Source: Oscillospiraceae bacterium
GTDB taxonomy: Bacteria; Bacillota; Clostridia; Oscillospirales; Ruminococcaceae
Assembly (NCBI GenBank): GCA_016296165.1
Contig: JAEDJV010000025.1
Location: forward strand, 1-22,389
Direction of reading: 5' to 3'
DNA: 22,389 bases
Below, piece by piece: positions 13,354-22,327 of this stretch; position 1 is the first letter of the stretch, and every line of letters starts with the position of its first letter. Below the pieces are notes generated by a model. The model made no database searches, was not told the origin of the DNA, and was given only the letters and a program-made list of their open reading frames with translations. The position numbers and the translations under genes were made by a program.

Positions 13354-14802
13354 ATGCAGCATTCACAAAACAAAGCACCTCTTTATGAAGCAATGAAAAA
13401 TTTCCGCCAGAACAGAGTTGTTCCGTTCGATGTTCCTGGACACAAAGGCGGACGCGGAAACGAAGAACTTACCGAATTTCTCGGAATAAACTGTCTTAAA
13501 GCGGATGTTAATTCAATGAAGCCTCTGGACAATCTGTGCCATCCTGTTTCTGTAATAAAGGAAGCACAGGAAATTGCGGCTGAGGCTTTTGGTGCGGCAT
13601 CATCTTTTTTTATCGTAAACGGCACAACAGGATCTGTACAGGCTATGATTATGTCTGCAACTACAGAAGGCGACAAAATCATAATGCCCCGTAACGTACA
13701 CAGAAGCGCTATAAACGCCCTTGTTGTAAATGGTGCAACACCTATCTATGTTAATCCCGGTGTAAATAAGGAACTTGGTATTCCTCTGGGCATGTCAGTA
13801 AAAGACGTGGAAAAAGCAATAAAAGAAAATCCCGACGCCAAGGCGGTTCTCATAAACAACCCGACTTACTATGGTGTGTGCTCAGACTTAAAATCAATTG
13901 TAGATCTCGCACACAAATACGGCATGCTCGCTCTCGTAGATGAGGCTCATGGAACCCACTTCTATTTCGGAAAAAACATGCCGCTTAACGCAATGGCTGC
14001 AGGGGCTGATATGGCTTCTGTAAGCATGCACAAGTCAGGCGGTTCACTTACTCAGAGTTCCATTCTCCTTCTCGGTCCTGCCATTAATTCCGGATATGTA
14101 AGACAGGTTATAAATCTTACACAGACAACAAGTGCTTCATATCTTCTTATGTCATCACTTGATATTGCAAGAAAAAATCTCGCACTTAACGGAAATGAGA
14201 TATTTGACAAAGCCACAAAATATGCACAGTATGCAAGAAGTGAAATCAACCGTATCGGCGGTTACTATGCTTTCGGCTCCGAACTGATTGATGATGATGC
14301 ATTTTTCGATTTTGATAAAACCAAGCTCTCAGTAAACACAATGAATACCGGTCTTGCCGGAATTGAAGTTTATGATATCCTTCGTGACGAATACAATATT
14401 CAGATTGAATTCGGTGATATCGGAAATATTCTTGCCTATATCTCTGCCGGTGACCGTGCACTTGAAATTGAACGTCTCATCTCTGCACTAGCCGAGATAC
14501 GACGCAGATATTCAAAAGACAAAACCGGTATGTTTGACCACGAATACATTAATCCTATTGTAAGCCTTACACCTAAAAAAGCATTTTTCACCCGAAAAAA
14601 GAAAAAGAAACTCGAAGAATGCTCCGGAAAGATATGCGGTGAATTTGTAATGTGCTATCCGCCTGGAATTCCGATTCTCGCTCCGGGTGAGAAAATTACA
14701 GACGAGATTATAACTTATATAACATACGCAAAGGAAAAAGGCTGTTTCCTTACAGGAACACAGGACATGGAGGTAAATTATCTCCAGATTGTAGAGGAGT
14801 GA
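13354..14802 (+). CDS. speA: PLP-dependent Orn/Lys/Arg decarboxylase, probably arginine decarboxylase
   Basis: This 482-residue fold-type I decarboxylase is of the compact Bacillus SpeA type. The PLP lysine is K227 in SMHKSGGSLTQSS, and the ring-nitrogen aspartate is D196 in LVDEAHG. The N-terminal VPGHKGG (28-34) and DVNSMKPLDNL (51-61) motifs are also typical of the family. The motifs do not separate arginine from lysine or ornithine decarboxylase. The agmatinase gene two positions downstream argues for arginine to agmatine. A GGGG at 13338-13341 serves as a weak ribosome binding site; coupling from speD may help. No inducible N-terminal wing domain is present, which fits biosynthesis rather than acid resistance. 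Confidence 0.88.
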   Translation: MQHSQNKAPLYEAMKNFRQNRVVPFDVPGHKGGRGNEELTEFLGINCLKADVNSMKPLDNLCHPVSVIKEAQEIAAEAFGAASSFFIVNGTTGSVQAMIMSATTEGDKIIMPRNVHRSAINALVVNGATPIYVNPGVNKELGIPLGMSVKDVEKAIKENPDAKAVLINNPTYYGVCSDLKSIVDLAHKYGMLALVDEAHGTHFYFGKNMPLNAMAAGADMASVSMHKSGGSLTQSSILLLGPAINSGYVRQVINLTQTTSASYLLMSSLDIARKNLALNGNEIFDKATKYAQYARSEINRIGGYYAFGSELIDDDAFFDFDKTKLSVNTMNTGLAGIEVYDILRDEYNIQIEFGDIGNILAYISAGDRALEIERLISALAEIRRRYSKDKTGMFDHEYINPIVSLTPKKAFFTRKKKKKLEECSGKICGEFVMCYPPGIPILAPGEKITDEIITYITYAKEKGCFLTGTQDMEVNYLQIVEE

Positions 14803-14809
14803 TTTTTCA

Positions 14810-15667
14810 ATGGATCTCTGGTATACAGAAAACCATACTGATGATGTTCAGTTTTCAATAAAGGTTGACAGACAGCTCTGCACTCATCAGAGTGAATTTC
14901 AAAGAATAGATATTTTTGAATCAAAGGAATTCGGACGCATACTTACACTTGACGGTTATCTGATGGTGACTGAAAAGGATGAATACATCTATCATGAGAT
15001 GATAACCCACGTTCCCCTTGCAACAAATCCGGACATAAAAAAAGTTCTGGTTGTAGGCGGCGGCGACGGCGGTACTGTAAGAGAACTGTGCAGATATAAT
15101 CATATTGAAAAGATAGACATGGTTGAGATAGACGAAATGGTTGTCAGTGTATGCAAGGAGTTTCTTCCTAAACTAGCCTGCTCACTCGATGACAAAAGGG
15201 TAACCATCTATTATGAAGACGGCATGAGATTCGTAAGAAACGCTCCTGACAGCCAGTATGATTTAATTATCGTTGACTCGACTGATCCTTTTGGTGTCGG
15301 CGAAGGACTGTTCACAAAAGAATTTTACGGAAACTGTTTCAGAGCACTGACTGATGACGGCATACTTGTCAATCAGCACGAAAGCACATTTTACGACTCA
15401 TATGCAAATTCAATGAAACGTGCACACAGCAGGATAAAAGAATTCTTCAGCACAGCTCTTGTTTATCAGGCACATATACCAACCTACCCTTCAGGACACT
15501 GGCTGTTTGGATTTGCCTCTAAAAAATATGATCCGAGAACGGATCTTAAAGCAGACTGGTGGAATAGTTTAGGTCTTGTTACGCAGTACTACAATACAAT
15601 ACTCCATACAGGATGTTTTGCCATACCTAATAACGTAAGAAATACACTTCGTGAAACATACAAATAA
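14810..15667 (+). CDS. speE: Spermidine synthase (polyamine aminopropyltransferase)
   Basis: SpeE transfers the aminopropyl group of decarboxylated SAM to putrescine. This 285-residue protein has the standard fold: an N-terminal beta domain with LTLDGYLMVTEKDEYIYHEM (46-64), SAM-binding GGGDGGTVREL (83-93), acidic E106/D108 at the end of strand 2, and catalytic DSTDP (156-160). All expected residues are present. AGAGGAG in the last codons of speA, 10 nt before the ATG, is its ribosome binding site. Because the operon also carries the carboxyspermidine route, the acceptor of this enzyme could be putrescine or a longer amine; sequence alone does not decide. Confidence 0.93.
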   Translation: MDLWYTENHTDDVQFSIKVDRQLCTHQSEFQRIDIFESKEFGRILTLDGYLMVTEKDEYIYHEMITHVPLATNPDIKKVLVVGGGDGGTVRELCRYNHIEKIDMVEIDEMVVSVCKEFLPKLACSLDDKRVTIYYEDGMRFVRNAPDSQYDLIIVDSTDPFGVGEGLFTKEFYGNCFRALTDDGILVNQHESTFYDSYANSMKRAHSRIKEFFSTALVYQAHIPTYPSGHWLFGFASKKYDPRTDLKADWWNSLGLVTQYYNTILHTGCFAIPNNVRNTLRETYK

Positions 15668-15686
15668 TTACGGGAGGAAATAAAGA

Positions 15687-16535
15687 TTGAACAAAAACAT
15701 CAGTACATTTATTGCCTGCGACGCTGAATATGATGAAAGCAGAATTGTTATCTTCGGCGCCCCTTTTGACAGCACAACATCATACAGACCGGGTACACGT
15801 TTCGGAAGTTCAGCGATAAGAAATGAAAGTTTCGGAATAGAAACATACAGCCCTTATACAGACCGCGATCTTCTGGACACAAAAATATTTGACGCAGGTG
15901 ATCTTGAACTCTGTATGGGAAGCAGTGAGCTTGCACTTAATGACATAGAAAAATTCACTGACAAAGTTCTTGAAGACGGGAAAATTCCTTTTATGATCGG
16001 CGGAGAACATCTTGTTACACTTGGAGCAGTTCGTTCTGTAGTAAAAAAATACCCTGATCTTCACATAGTACATTTTGATGCCCACGCAGATCTGCGTGAT
16101 GATTATCTTGGTGTTAAACTGTCGCATGCCTGCGTAATGCACAGATGTCATGATCTTGTCGGTGACGGAAAGATTTTTCAATTCGGTATAAGAAGCGGAG
16201 ACAGAGAAGAATTCAGATGGGGCAAGGATCATGTTTACACAAACAGATTTAACTTTGATACTCTTGAACAGATTGCAGAAAAACTTAAGGGCAAACCTGT
16301 TTATTTCACACTTGACCTTGATATAATGGATCCTTCGATATTCTGCGGAACAGGTACACCTGAAGCAGACGGTGTTTCTTTCAGAGAACTCATTAATGCT
16401 GTAAAGATTGTTTCAGGTCTTAATATAGTTGGTCTCGATATGAATGAACTTTGTCCGATATACGATCAGAGTGGTGCTTCTACTGCTCTTGCATGTAAAC
16501 TTCTTCGCGAGATACTTCTTATGATATACAAATAA
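15687..16535 (+). CDS. speB: Agmatinase (ureohydrolase family)
   Basis: SpeB hydrolyses agmatine to putrescine and urea. This 282-residue ureohydrolase shows the full dinuclear Mn site: H108 in GGEHLV, D131/H133/D135 in FDAHADLR, and D210/D212 in TLDLDIMDPS. The motifs alone do not exclude other ureohydrolases (arginase, formimidoylglutamase), but the arginine decarboxylase and spermidine genes around it make agmatinase by far the best call. The start is a TTG with GGGAGG 9 nt upstream; no ATG is available nearby. Confidence 0.9.
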   Translation: MNKNISTFIACDAEYDESRIVIFGAPFDSTTSYRPGTRFGSSAIRNESFGIETYSPYTDRDLLDTKIFDAGDLELCMGSSELALNDIEKFTDKVLEDGKIPFMIGGEHLVTLGAVRSVVKKYPDLHIVHFDAHADLRDDYLGVKLSHACVMHRCHDLVGDGKIFQFGIRSGDREEFRWGKDHVYTNRFNFDTLEQIAEKLKGKPVYFTLDLDIMDPSIFCGTGTPEADGVSFRELINAVKIVSGLNIVGLDMNELCPIYDQSGASTALACKLLREILLMIYK

Positions 16536-16577
16536 TTCTTTAATATTAACATAAAAAATTCAAGGAGGACTAAAAAA

Positions 16578-17795
16578 TTGGGTAGAGCTTTAATTATTGG
16601 TGCAGGCGGTGTAGCAAGTGTAGTTGTTCACAAATGCTGCCAGAACAGTGATGTTTTTGAGGAAATATGCATAGCAAGCAGAACAAAATCAAAATGTGAT
16701 GCTCTCAAGGAAAAACTTGACGGTGGAAAGACAAAAATCACAACTGCTCAGGTTGACGCAGATAATGTTGATGAACTCGTAGCTCTCATGAAAAGCTACA
16801 AGCCTGATATCTGTATCAATGTTGCACTTCCGTATCAGGATCTTACTATCATGGACGCATGTCTCGAATGCAAGGTTGACTATGTTGACACAGCAAACTA
16901 TGAACCTCTTGATACTGCAAAATTTGAATACAAATGGCAGTGGGCATACAGAGAAAAATTCGAAAAAGCCGGTATAACAGCTCTTCTTGGAAGCGGTTTT
17001 GATCCGGGTGTAACTGGTGTATTTTCTGCCTATGCTCTTAAACACTACTTTGATGAAATCCACTATATAGACATTCTCGACTGTAACGGCGGTGATCATG
17101 GTTATCCTTTTGCTACAAACTTTAACCCTGAAATAAATATCCGTGAAGTTTCAGCAAAGGGCAGCTATATTGAAAACGGTAAGTGGATAGAAACAGAGCC
17201 AATGGAAATCAAACGTGTGTACAACTTTGATCAGGTTGGCGAAAAGGACATGTACCTTCTCCATCACGAAGAACTTGAATCACTCGCTCTCAATATCACG
17301 GGAATAAAGAGAATAAGATTCTTTATGACATTCGGTCAGAGCTATCTTACTCACTTAAAATGTCTTGAAAACGTTGGAATGACATCTATTGAGCCGATCA
17401 TGTACGAAGGAAAAGAGATAGTTCCTCTCCAGTTCCTCAAGGCAGTTCTTCCTGATCCGGCTTCTCTGGGTCCTAGAACAGTAGGCAAGACAAATATCGG
17501 ATGTATCTGTCATGGTATAAAAGACGGCAAAAAAGTTTCCTACTATGTATATAACGTATGTGATCACCAGGAATGTTACAGGGAAGTTGGTTCCCAGGCA
17601 ATCTCCTATACAACAGGTGTTCCGGCAATGATCGGTGCTATGATGGTTATGACAGGCAAATGGAAGAAGCCAGGCGTTTACAACATCGAAGAATTTGATC
17701 CGGATCCATTTATGGAAGAACTCGGCAAATGGGGACTCCCATGGATTGAAAACTTCTCACCTGTACCTGTAGACAACAGCCATGAAGAAGCTTGA
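16578..17795 (+). CDS. Carboxyspermidine/carboxynorspermidine dehydrogenase (saccharopine dehydrogenase-like)
   Basis: The family condenses aspartate semialdehyde with putrescine (or diaminopropane) using NADPH to form carboxyspermidine (carboxynorspermidine). The 405 residues begin with a Rossmann motif LIIGAGGVASVVVH (5-18). They also carry TANYEP (105-110) and the substrate-domain signature GSGFDPGVTGVFSAY (138-152), both typical of this branch rather than of lysine-pathway saccharopine dehydrogenases. The start is TTG with AAGGAGG 9 nt upstream. The 3' end overlaps the decarboxylase gene by 14 nt. That overlap is strong support for the carboxyspermidine assignment, since the two enzymes act consecutively. 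Confidence 0.9.
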   Translation: MGRALIIGAGGVASVVVHKCCQNSDVFEEICIASRTKSKCDALKEKLDGGKTKITTAQVDADNVDELVALMKSYKPDICINVALPYQDLTIMDACLECKVDYVDTANYEPLDTAKFEYKWQWAYREKFEKAGITALLGSGFDPGVTGVFSAYALKHYFDEIHYIDILDCNGGDHGYPFATNFNPEINIREVSAKGSYIENGKWIETEPMEIKRVYNFDQVGEKDMYLLHHEELESLALNITGIKRIRFFMTFGQSYLTHLKCLENVGMTSIEPIMYEGKEIVPLQFLKAVLPDPASLGPRTVGKTNIGCICHGIKDGKKVSYYVYNVCDHQECYREVGSQAISYTTGVPAMIGAMMVMTGKWKKPGVYNIEEFDPDPFMEELGKWGLPWIENFSPVPVDNSHEEA

Positions 17796-18924
17796 TTTTG
17801 ATATAGAAGCTGTTAAAACTCCTGCATATATTATAGATGAGAAACAGCTTGTAAAAAATCTTGAAATATTAAACGGTGTTGAAAAACGCACCGGATGTAA
17901 GATTCTGCTGGCACAAAAGGCTTTTTCATGCTATCATCTGTATCCTGTTATATCACAGTATATAAGCGGTACAGCTTGCAGCGGACTGTATGAAGCAAAG
18001 CTTGGGTACGAATGTATGGGAAAGGAAAACCATGTATTCTGTGCCGGTTACCGCGAAGATGAGATCGATGAAATTGTAAGTTACTGCGGACATATTATTT
18101 TTAATTCCTTCAGCCAGCTTGACCGTTACAGAGACAGAGTTTTAAAAGCAGGAAAAAAAATAGGTCTGCGTATCAATCCTGAACATTCAACTCAGGAGGG
18201 ACACGAGATATATGATCCATGCTCCCCAACATCACGCCTTGGTATCACACTCAAAAACTTCAGACCTGATGATCTCGAGGGAGTAAGCGGACTGCATTTT
18301 CATACTCTGTGTGAACAGAACTCGGATGATCTCGAATCCACACTTGATGCTTTTGAAGAAAAATTCGGAAAGTATCTTAATAAAATGGAGTGGATAAACT
18401 TCGGAGGCGGACATCATATTACACGTGATGACTATGATATTCCCCGCCTTGAGAAGTGCATAAAACGTATGCAGGATAAGTACGGACTTGAAGTATTTCT
18501 TGAACCGGGTGAGGCTGTTGCACTCAATGCCGGATATCTTGTTACAGAAGTTCTGGATATTATCAGCAAGGATGATATGGATATTGCAATTCTTGATACC
18601 TCTGCTGCATGTCATATGCCGGATGTCCTCGAAATGCCGTACAGACCGCCTCTTATGAACTCCGGAAAACCTGGCGAAAAAAAATATTCATACAGACTTG
18701 GCTCTCAGACCTGTCTCTCCGGTGATTCAATAGGCGAATATTCTTTTGATACTCCCCTCGAGACAGGATCAAGACTCGTTTTTTCAGACATGGCTATTTA
18801 TACTATGGTAAAGAACAATACATTTAACGGTATGGGACTTCCCTCTATACTTGTCTGCAGAAAAGACGGAACAGTTGAAAAACTCAAAGAATTCGGATAC
18901 GATGATTTTAAGATGAGATTATAA
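17782..18924 (+). CDS. nspC: Carboxyspermidine/carboxynorspermidine decarboxylase
   Basis: NspC removes CO2 from carboxyspermidine (or carboxynorspermidine) to give the free polyamine. This 380-residue alanine-racemase-fold PLP enzyme has K46 in LLAQKAFSCY as the cofactor lysine, H173 in HFHTLCEQ, the phosphate-binding glycine loop NFGGGHH (205-211), and FLEPGEA (238-244). DTSAACHMPDVLEMPYRP-type residues (271-288) supply the active-site cysteine region from the partner subunit. The ATG lies inside the end of the dehydrogenase gene without a good ribosome binding site, so translation is probably coupled. It is last of the operon; a strong terminator follows at once. Confidence 0.92.
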   Translation: MKKLDFDIEAVKTPAYIIDEKQLVKNLEILNGVEKRTGCKILLAQKAFSCYHLYPVISQYISGTACSGLYEAKLGYECMGKENHVFCAGYREDEIDEIVSYCGHIIFNSFSQLDRYRDRVLKAGKKIGLRINPEHSTQEGHEIYDPCSPTSRLGITLKNFRPDDLEGVSGLHFHTLCEQNSDDLESTLDAFEEKFGKYLNKMEWINFGGGHHITRDDYDIPRLEKCIKRMQDKYGLEVFLEPGEAVALNAGYLVTEVLDIISKDDMDIAILDTSAACHMPDVLEMPYRPPLMNSGKPGEKKYSYRLGSQTCLSGDSIGEYSFDTPLETGSRLVFSDMAIYTMVKNNTFNGMGLPSILVCRKDGTVEKLKEFGYDDFKMRL

Positions 18925-18927
18925 TAG

Positions 18928-18967
18928 AAAACCATGTGTACAGCATATTCTGTACACATGGTTTTTT
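18928..18967. terminator. Bidirectional terminator between the polyamine and MoxR/DUF58 operons
   Basis: AAAACCATGTGTACAG (18928-18943) pairs perfectly with CTGTACACATGGTTTT (18950-18965), a 16-bp stem with a 6-nt loop, followed by TTTTTTATTTTTTTT on the plus strand. On the minus strand the stem begins immediately after the TAA (18968-18966) of the convergent membrane-protein gene, though the T-tract there is short. Confidence 0.92.
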
Positions 18968-20261
18968 ATTTTTTTCTGCATTCCTCAACCATAGCGCTAA
19001 TTCTGCTTATACTAAGGCTATCACATTCAGATTTACCGTATCTTACTTTGCAGTAAGTTTCAGTACCTTCAGAGATTGACGGAATATTTATTTTATCTGA
19101 TATCTCAAGTGGAGTATCAGACGGGCTGACAGAAGGATTTTTGATTTTTATCCATTCTGCTGCAAGACCATACCCGAATCTGAGTTTTTCTGTACTGTCA
19201 GGCATATCTGCGTATCGTTTGTATTTTTCCTTCCACTGTTTTCTTCTTCTATCTGAAATGCTTTCAAAGAAGTCTGTTTCATCAGCTATGCTTTCATAAA
19301 CATCATGGAAACCGCAGTTTTCTCTTCTGACTTCCCCTGATCTCCTGTTTTCGAATATTTTTCGTATTCCTGCCGTAAAACCTCTTGCCAATTTTGTAAA
19401 TACGCCGTTTCTTGCTGCATAAATAATAATAACTGCTGCAGCCAACAGAAGTATCACAATCAGTATAATCTGAAGTATTTCAGACATACCATTTGCCTGC
19501 GTAACCTGATAAGGAGGCATTGCTGTTTCTTCTGCAGTGATTTCCTCTTCGATCACTTCAGGTGTATTTCCACTGCTCAAAAATAGTTTTAAAATTTTTA
19601 CTATCAGTTTCAAAAAAATATTTATGAGTGCCATCATCTGTCTGTAAAACATAACTAAAAATGCAAATGCTATGCACAGGACCGCTGCAGTCTTTGCATT
19701 ATATTTTCTTATTCCTGCAGGAAGATATCTTTCATCATAGTTTCTTGATGACATTACTCTGTTTAGATTACTGTAATTACAGAGAAAAAACCACAGAAAA
19801 ATCATAAATATATATGGAATCATAAAACAAACTGAAAACACTGCTGCACTCATATATTTATTCAAACTTACAGCTGTGAAAAAATACAAAAATGAAGAAA
19901 TGACAACATATGATGATCTGATTAAATCAGTCAGCGGCATTTTTCCTGCCTTTACTCCTGCCAGATACATAACAAAAAGAAGCAAACAAAAGAAAAACAT
20001 GCTTTTCCCTGTCGCAAAATATATACCTGCTGCCGCAAGTCCTGATATAATTATCATTACATACACAGACATTCCTGATTTTCGTTTCATCCTGTCCGTA
20101 ATTAAATCTGTAAGATAACCTGTACAAAGTGATGCAAGCGAAAATAATGCATAAATAAATATTTTTCCCGGAGATTCCGCGCTGCGAATTTCATTTATCT
20201 GTGTTGCTGTTACCAAAGGAAAAACCATAAGTGCAATCCATACAAGTGACAGAAAATTCAT
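18966..20261 (-). CDS. Multi-spanning membrane protein with DUF4129-like C-terminus
   Basis: The 431-residue protein has about six to eight hydrophobic segments in its first 210 residues and another at about 264-286 (IILIVILLLAAAVIIIYAA), separated by an acidic stretch (EVIEEEITAEETA). The soluble tail (about 330-431) carries features of the DUF4129 domain found at the end of transglutaminase-like membrane proteins: a helical LRFGYGLAAEWIK, TPLEISDKI (a TP-x-E motif), and a closing VRYGKSE. The transglutaminase catalytic core (Cys-His-Asp) that often precedes this tail is absent. It is third in the MoxR-DUF58 operon, 5 nt after DUF58, with GGAGG inside the DUF58 stop region. The function of this family is not established; an envelope role alongside MoxR/DUF58 is inferred. 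Confidence 0.78.
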   Translation of the reverse strand: MNFLSLVWIALMVFPLVTATQINEIRSAESPGKIFIYALFSLASLCTGYLTDLITDRMKRKSGMSVYVMIIISGLAAAGIYFATGKSMFFFCLLLFVMYLAGVKAGKMPLTDLIRSSYVVISSFLYFFTAVSLNKYMSAAVFSVCFMIPYIFMIFLWFFLCNYSNLNRVMSSRNYDERYLPAGIRKYNAKTAAVLCIAFAFLVMFYRQMMALINIFLKLIVKILKLFLSSGNTPEVIEEEITAEETAMPPYQVTQANGMSEILQIILIVILLLAAAVIIIYAARNGVFTKLARGFTAGIRKIFENRRSGEVRRENCGFHDVYESIADETDFFESISDRRRKQWKEKYKRYADMPDSTEKLRFGYGLAAEWIKIKNPSVSPSDTPLEISDKINIPSISEGTETYCKVRYGKSECDSLSISRISAMVEECRKK

Positions 20262-20266
20262 AATTA

Positions 20267-21319
20267 TTAACTCCCTCCTGCCATATACGAATAAAGAAAA
20301 TGTGCATTTATTTTCTCTGCTTTTATTACTTCACAGAACTCCGTTTCAAAAGAAGAAACGATAATTATTTCTGAATCACTGATCTCCGGAACAACACATG
20401 AAAGCAATCTGTCAAAGTTCTCTCCGATATCATATGTTATCTCTGCAAGCACCCTGAAAAGTGAGATCATATCAGCAGATCTAAGATCAAGTATCTGGCC
20501 GTTACGCTGATAATTGGATATAAGTCTTACTGTTTTTCCCTGACTGCAGTAATCACGTATAACTGCAGCACATAACCTTATGCATTTTTCTGTGCGTTCC
20601 GGAAAGGAAACACCCAAAGAGTCGAAAGGAGAAGACTGAATATTAAGAATAACTGTAATACTGATGTCAGAAGTATAATCATTTTTGCTGACCATCAGTT
20701 TCTGTTCCCTTGCTGTTGCATACCAGTTAATACTTTTCATACTGTCGGTAATCATGTATTCACGCACACCACTATAGAAAAAAGGATCTGATATGAGTCC
20801 GAAATCCATAAATATATCTCCTGATTCACTGCTCATTCCCTGTATTATCATACTATAATCATCACAGCGCGGCATTACTAAAACGGAAGTTCTGAAGCTT
20901 TCCGTATCTGCAAAAAAACTTTCCTTAACAGTACCGAGGATGTCGGACGCAGAAATTACAATGCTTTCTATTTTGAAATTCCCGCGCTTGAGACATTTTA
21001 CTTTCCATGTTCTTCTTACCCGGCAGAAACTGCGAAGTGAGAAGAAACTTGTAACAAACCTTGTCTGATCTGTAACTGATGACTGAAGTTCAGAAAATTC
21101 GAGGTATTTTGGCAAGGAAAGTTCTGACTTTAACCATGGCACAGGAAAAAATTTCTTATTTGTAACTATCTCTGTAAATTCTATCTCATCACCCTCAAAT
21201 GCCTGATCTGTACTGAAAAAACATTTGTAATCAACTCCGCGAAATATTATTTTTCTGTATATAGATATAATAGCTGCCATGAAAATGATGAAAAGAAGAA
21301 TTACTGAAAACATCTCCAT
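20267..21319 (-). CDS. DUF58 domain protein
   Basis: This 350-residue protein has an N-terminal hydrophobic segment (about 3-21), a beta-rich region containing paired aromatic and basic residues (FFPVPWLKSEL, RTWKVKCLKRGNF), and the DUF58 signature at about 184-210: SGVREYMITDSMKSINWYAT followed by AREQKLMV. The signature normally reads REY-x-x-GD-x-x-R-x-I-W; here GD is replaced by TD and R by K. DUF58 proteins have a vWA-like fold and are almost always encoded next to MoxR ATPases, as here. The ATG is 4 nt after the MoxR stop, with AAAGGA upstream; a second ATG two codons on is possible. Confidence 0.87.
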   Translation of the reverse strand: MEMFSVILLFIIFMAAIISIYRKIIFRGVDYKCFFSTDQAFEGDEIEFTEIVTNKKFFPVPWLKSELSLPKYLEFSELQSSVTDQTRFVTSFFSLRSFCRVRRTWKVKCLKRGNFKIESIVISASDILGTVKESFFADTESFRTSVLVMPRCDDYSMIIQGMSSESGDIFMDFGLISDPFFYSGVREYMITDSMKSINWYATAREQKLMVSKNDYTSDISITVILNIQSSPFDSLGVSFPERTEKCIRLCAAVIRDYCSQGKTVRLISNYQRNGQILDLRSADMISLFRVLAEITYDIGENFDRLLSCVVPEISDSEIIIVSSFETEFCEVIKAEKINAHFLYSYMAGGS

Positions 21320-21323
21320 GAAT

Positions 21324-22268
21324 TTATTCCTTTTCTGCCGGTACCGGCACGCTTAATACTGCTTTTCTTATTATTTCCCTTGCAGTTCCGGTTCTGTCGG
21401 AGGTCAGTTTATTTACAATGATTCTGTGTGAAAGAACATCCTGTGCAACAGCCTTTATATCATCCGGTACAACAAAATTCCTTCCGTTTACAGCAGCATA
21501 ACATCTGGATGCTTTAAGAAGAGCAAGTGCTCCTCTTGGACTTACACCTGTTTTAACCTCCCCGCTGCTTCGGGTTGCATTTACAATACTTACGATATAT
21601 GAAACAAGATCAGTATCTATATAAATATCATTTATCTCATCCTGTGCAGCTTTTATTTCATCCCCGTTTACAACAGGTTTAAGTTCTGAAAGCGGATCAG
21701 TTTTTTTACGTGATATTAACATTGATACTTCATTTTCAAATGAAGGATATCCCATTGAAATCTTCATAAAAAATCTGTCAAGCTGTGCTTCAGGAAGCGG
21801 AAATGTTCCCTGTGTTTCAATCGGATTTTCAGTTGCAATAACCATGAACGGTCTGTCAAGCTGATATGTAACTCCATGGTCACTTACCTGACGCTCCTCC
21901 ATACATTCGAGGAGACTTGACTGTGTCCTCGGTGTTGCTCTGTTTATCTCGTCAGCAAGAAGAATATTTGTAAAAACCATTCCTTTGCTGAATACAAAAT
22001 CTCCCTGTTTCTGATTAAAATATTTTAATCCTGTAAGTTCTGACGGAAGAAGATCCGGAGTAAACTGTATTCTCTTAAAATCCACTCCAACTGAAGAAGC
22101 AAGTGACTTTGCAACAGTTGTCTTTCCGGTTCCCGGCATATCTTCAATAAGAACATGACCTTCGCATAACAAACAGATAAGCACTTTGTCTATTACCTCA
22201 TCCTTACCGGAAATAACCTTTTTCATATTTTTCTTTATTCTCTCAAAAACCTCAGATGCATACATCAT
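21324..22268 (-). CDS. MoxR-family AAA+ ATPase
   Basis: This 314-residue AAA+ ATPase has Walker A at EDMPGTGKTT (42-51), Walker B LLADEINR (103-110), sensor 1 ATENP (145-149) and LPEAQLDRF (158-166), all hallmarks of the MoxR subfamily. MoxR proteins are thought to act as chaperone-like remodellers of metal-cofactor or vWA-domain partners. The direct partner here is the DUF58 protein encoded next. The ATG at 22268 follows GGGGTGA closely; the adjacent ATG at 22265 is an equally good start. It is first in a three-gene minus-strand operon. Confidence 0.92.
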   Translation of the reverse strand: MMYASEVFERIKKNMKKVISGKDEVIDKVLICLLCEGHVLIEDMPGTGKTTVAKSLASSVGVDFKRIQFTPDLLPSELTGLKYFNQKQGDFVFSKGMVFTNILLADEINRATPRTQSSLLECMEERQVSDHGVTYQLDRPFMVIATENPIETQGTFPLPEAQLDRFFMKISMGYPSFENEVSMLISRKKTDPLSELKPVVNGDEIKAAQDEINDIYIDTDLVSYIVSIVNATRSSGEVKTGVSPRGALALLKASRCYAAVNGRNFVVPDDIKAVAQDVLSHRIIVNKLTSDRTGTAREIIRKAVLSVPVPAEKE

Positions 22269-22298
22269 AATTCACCCCACTGAAAAAATTACTTTATA

Positions 22299-22327
22299 AT
22301 ATTATCATAAAAAAGATCATTTGTCAA
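22299..22327 (-). promoter_or_regulatory. Probable sigma-A promoter of the MoxR operon
   Basis: Reading the minus strand: consensus -35 TTGACA (22327-22322), 17-nt spacer, -10 TAATAT (22304-22299), about 30 nt upstream of the MoxR ATG. The -35 is perfect and the -10 matches 4 of 6. A separate plus-strand TATAAT at 22375-22380 may belong to a gene beyond the window. Confidence 0.65.
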
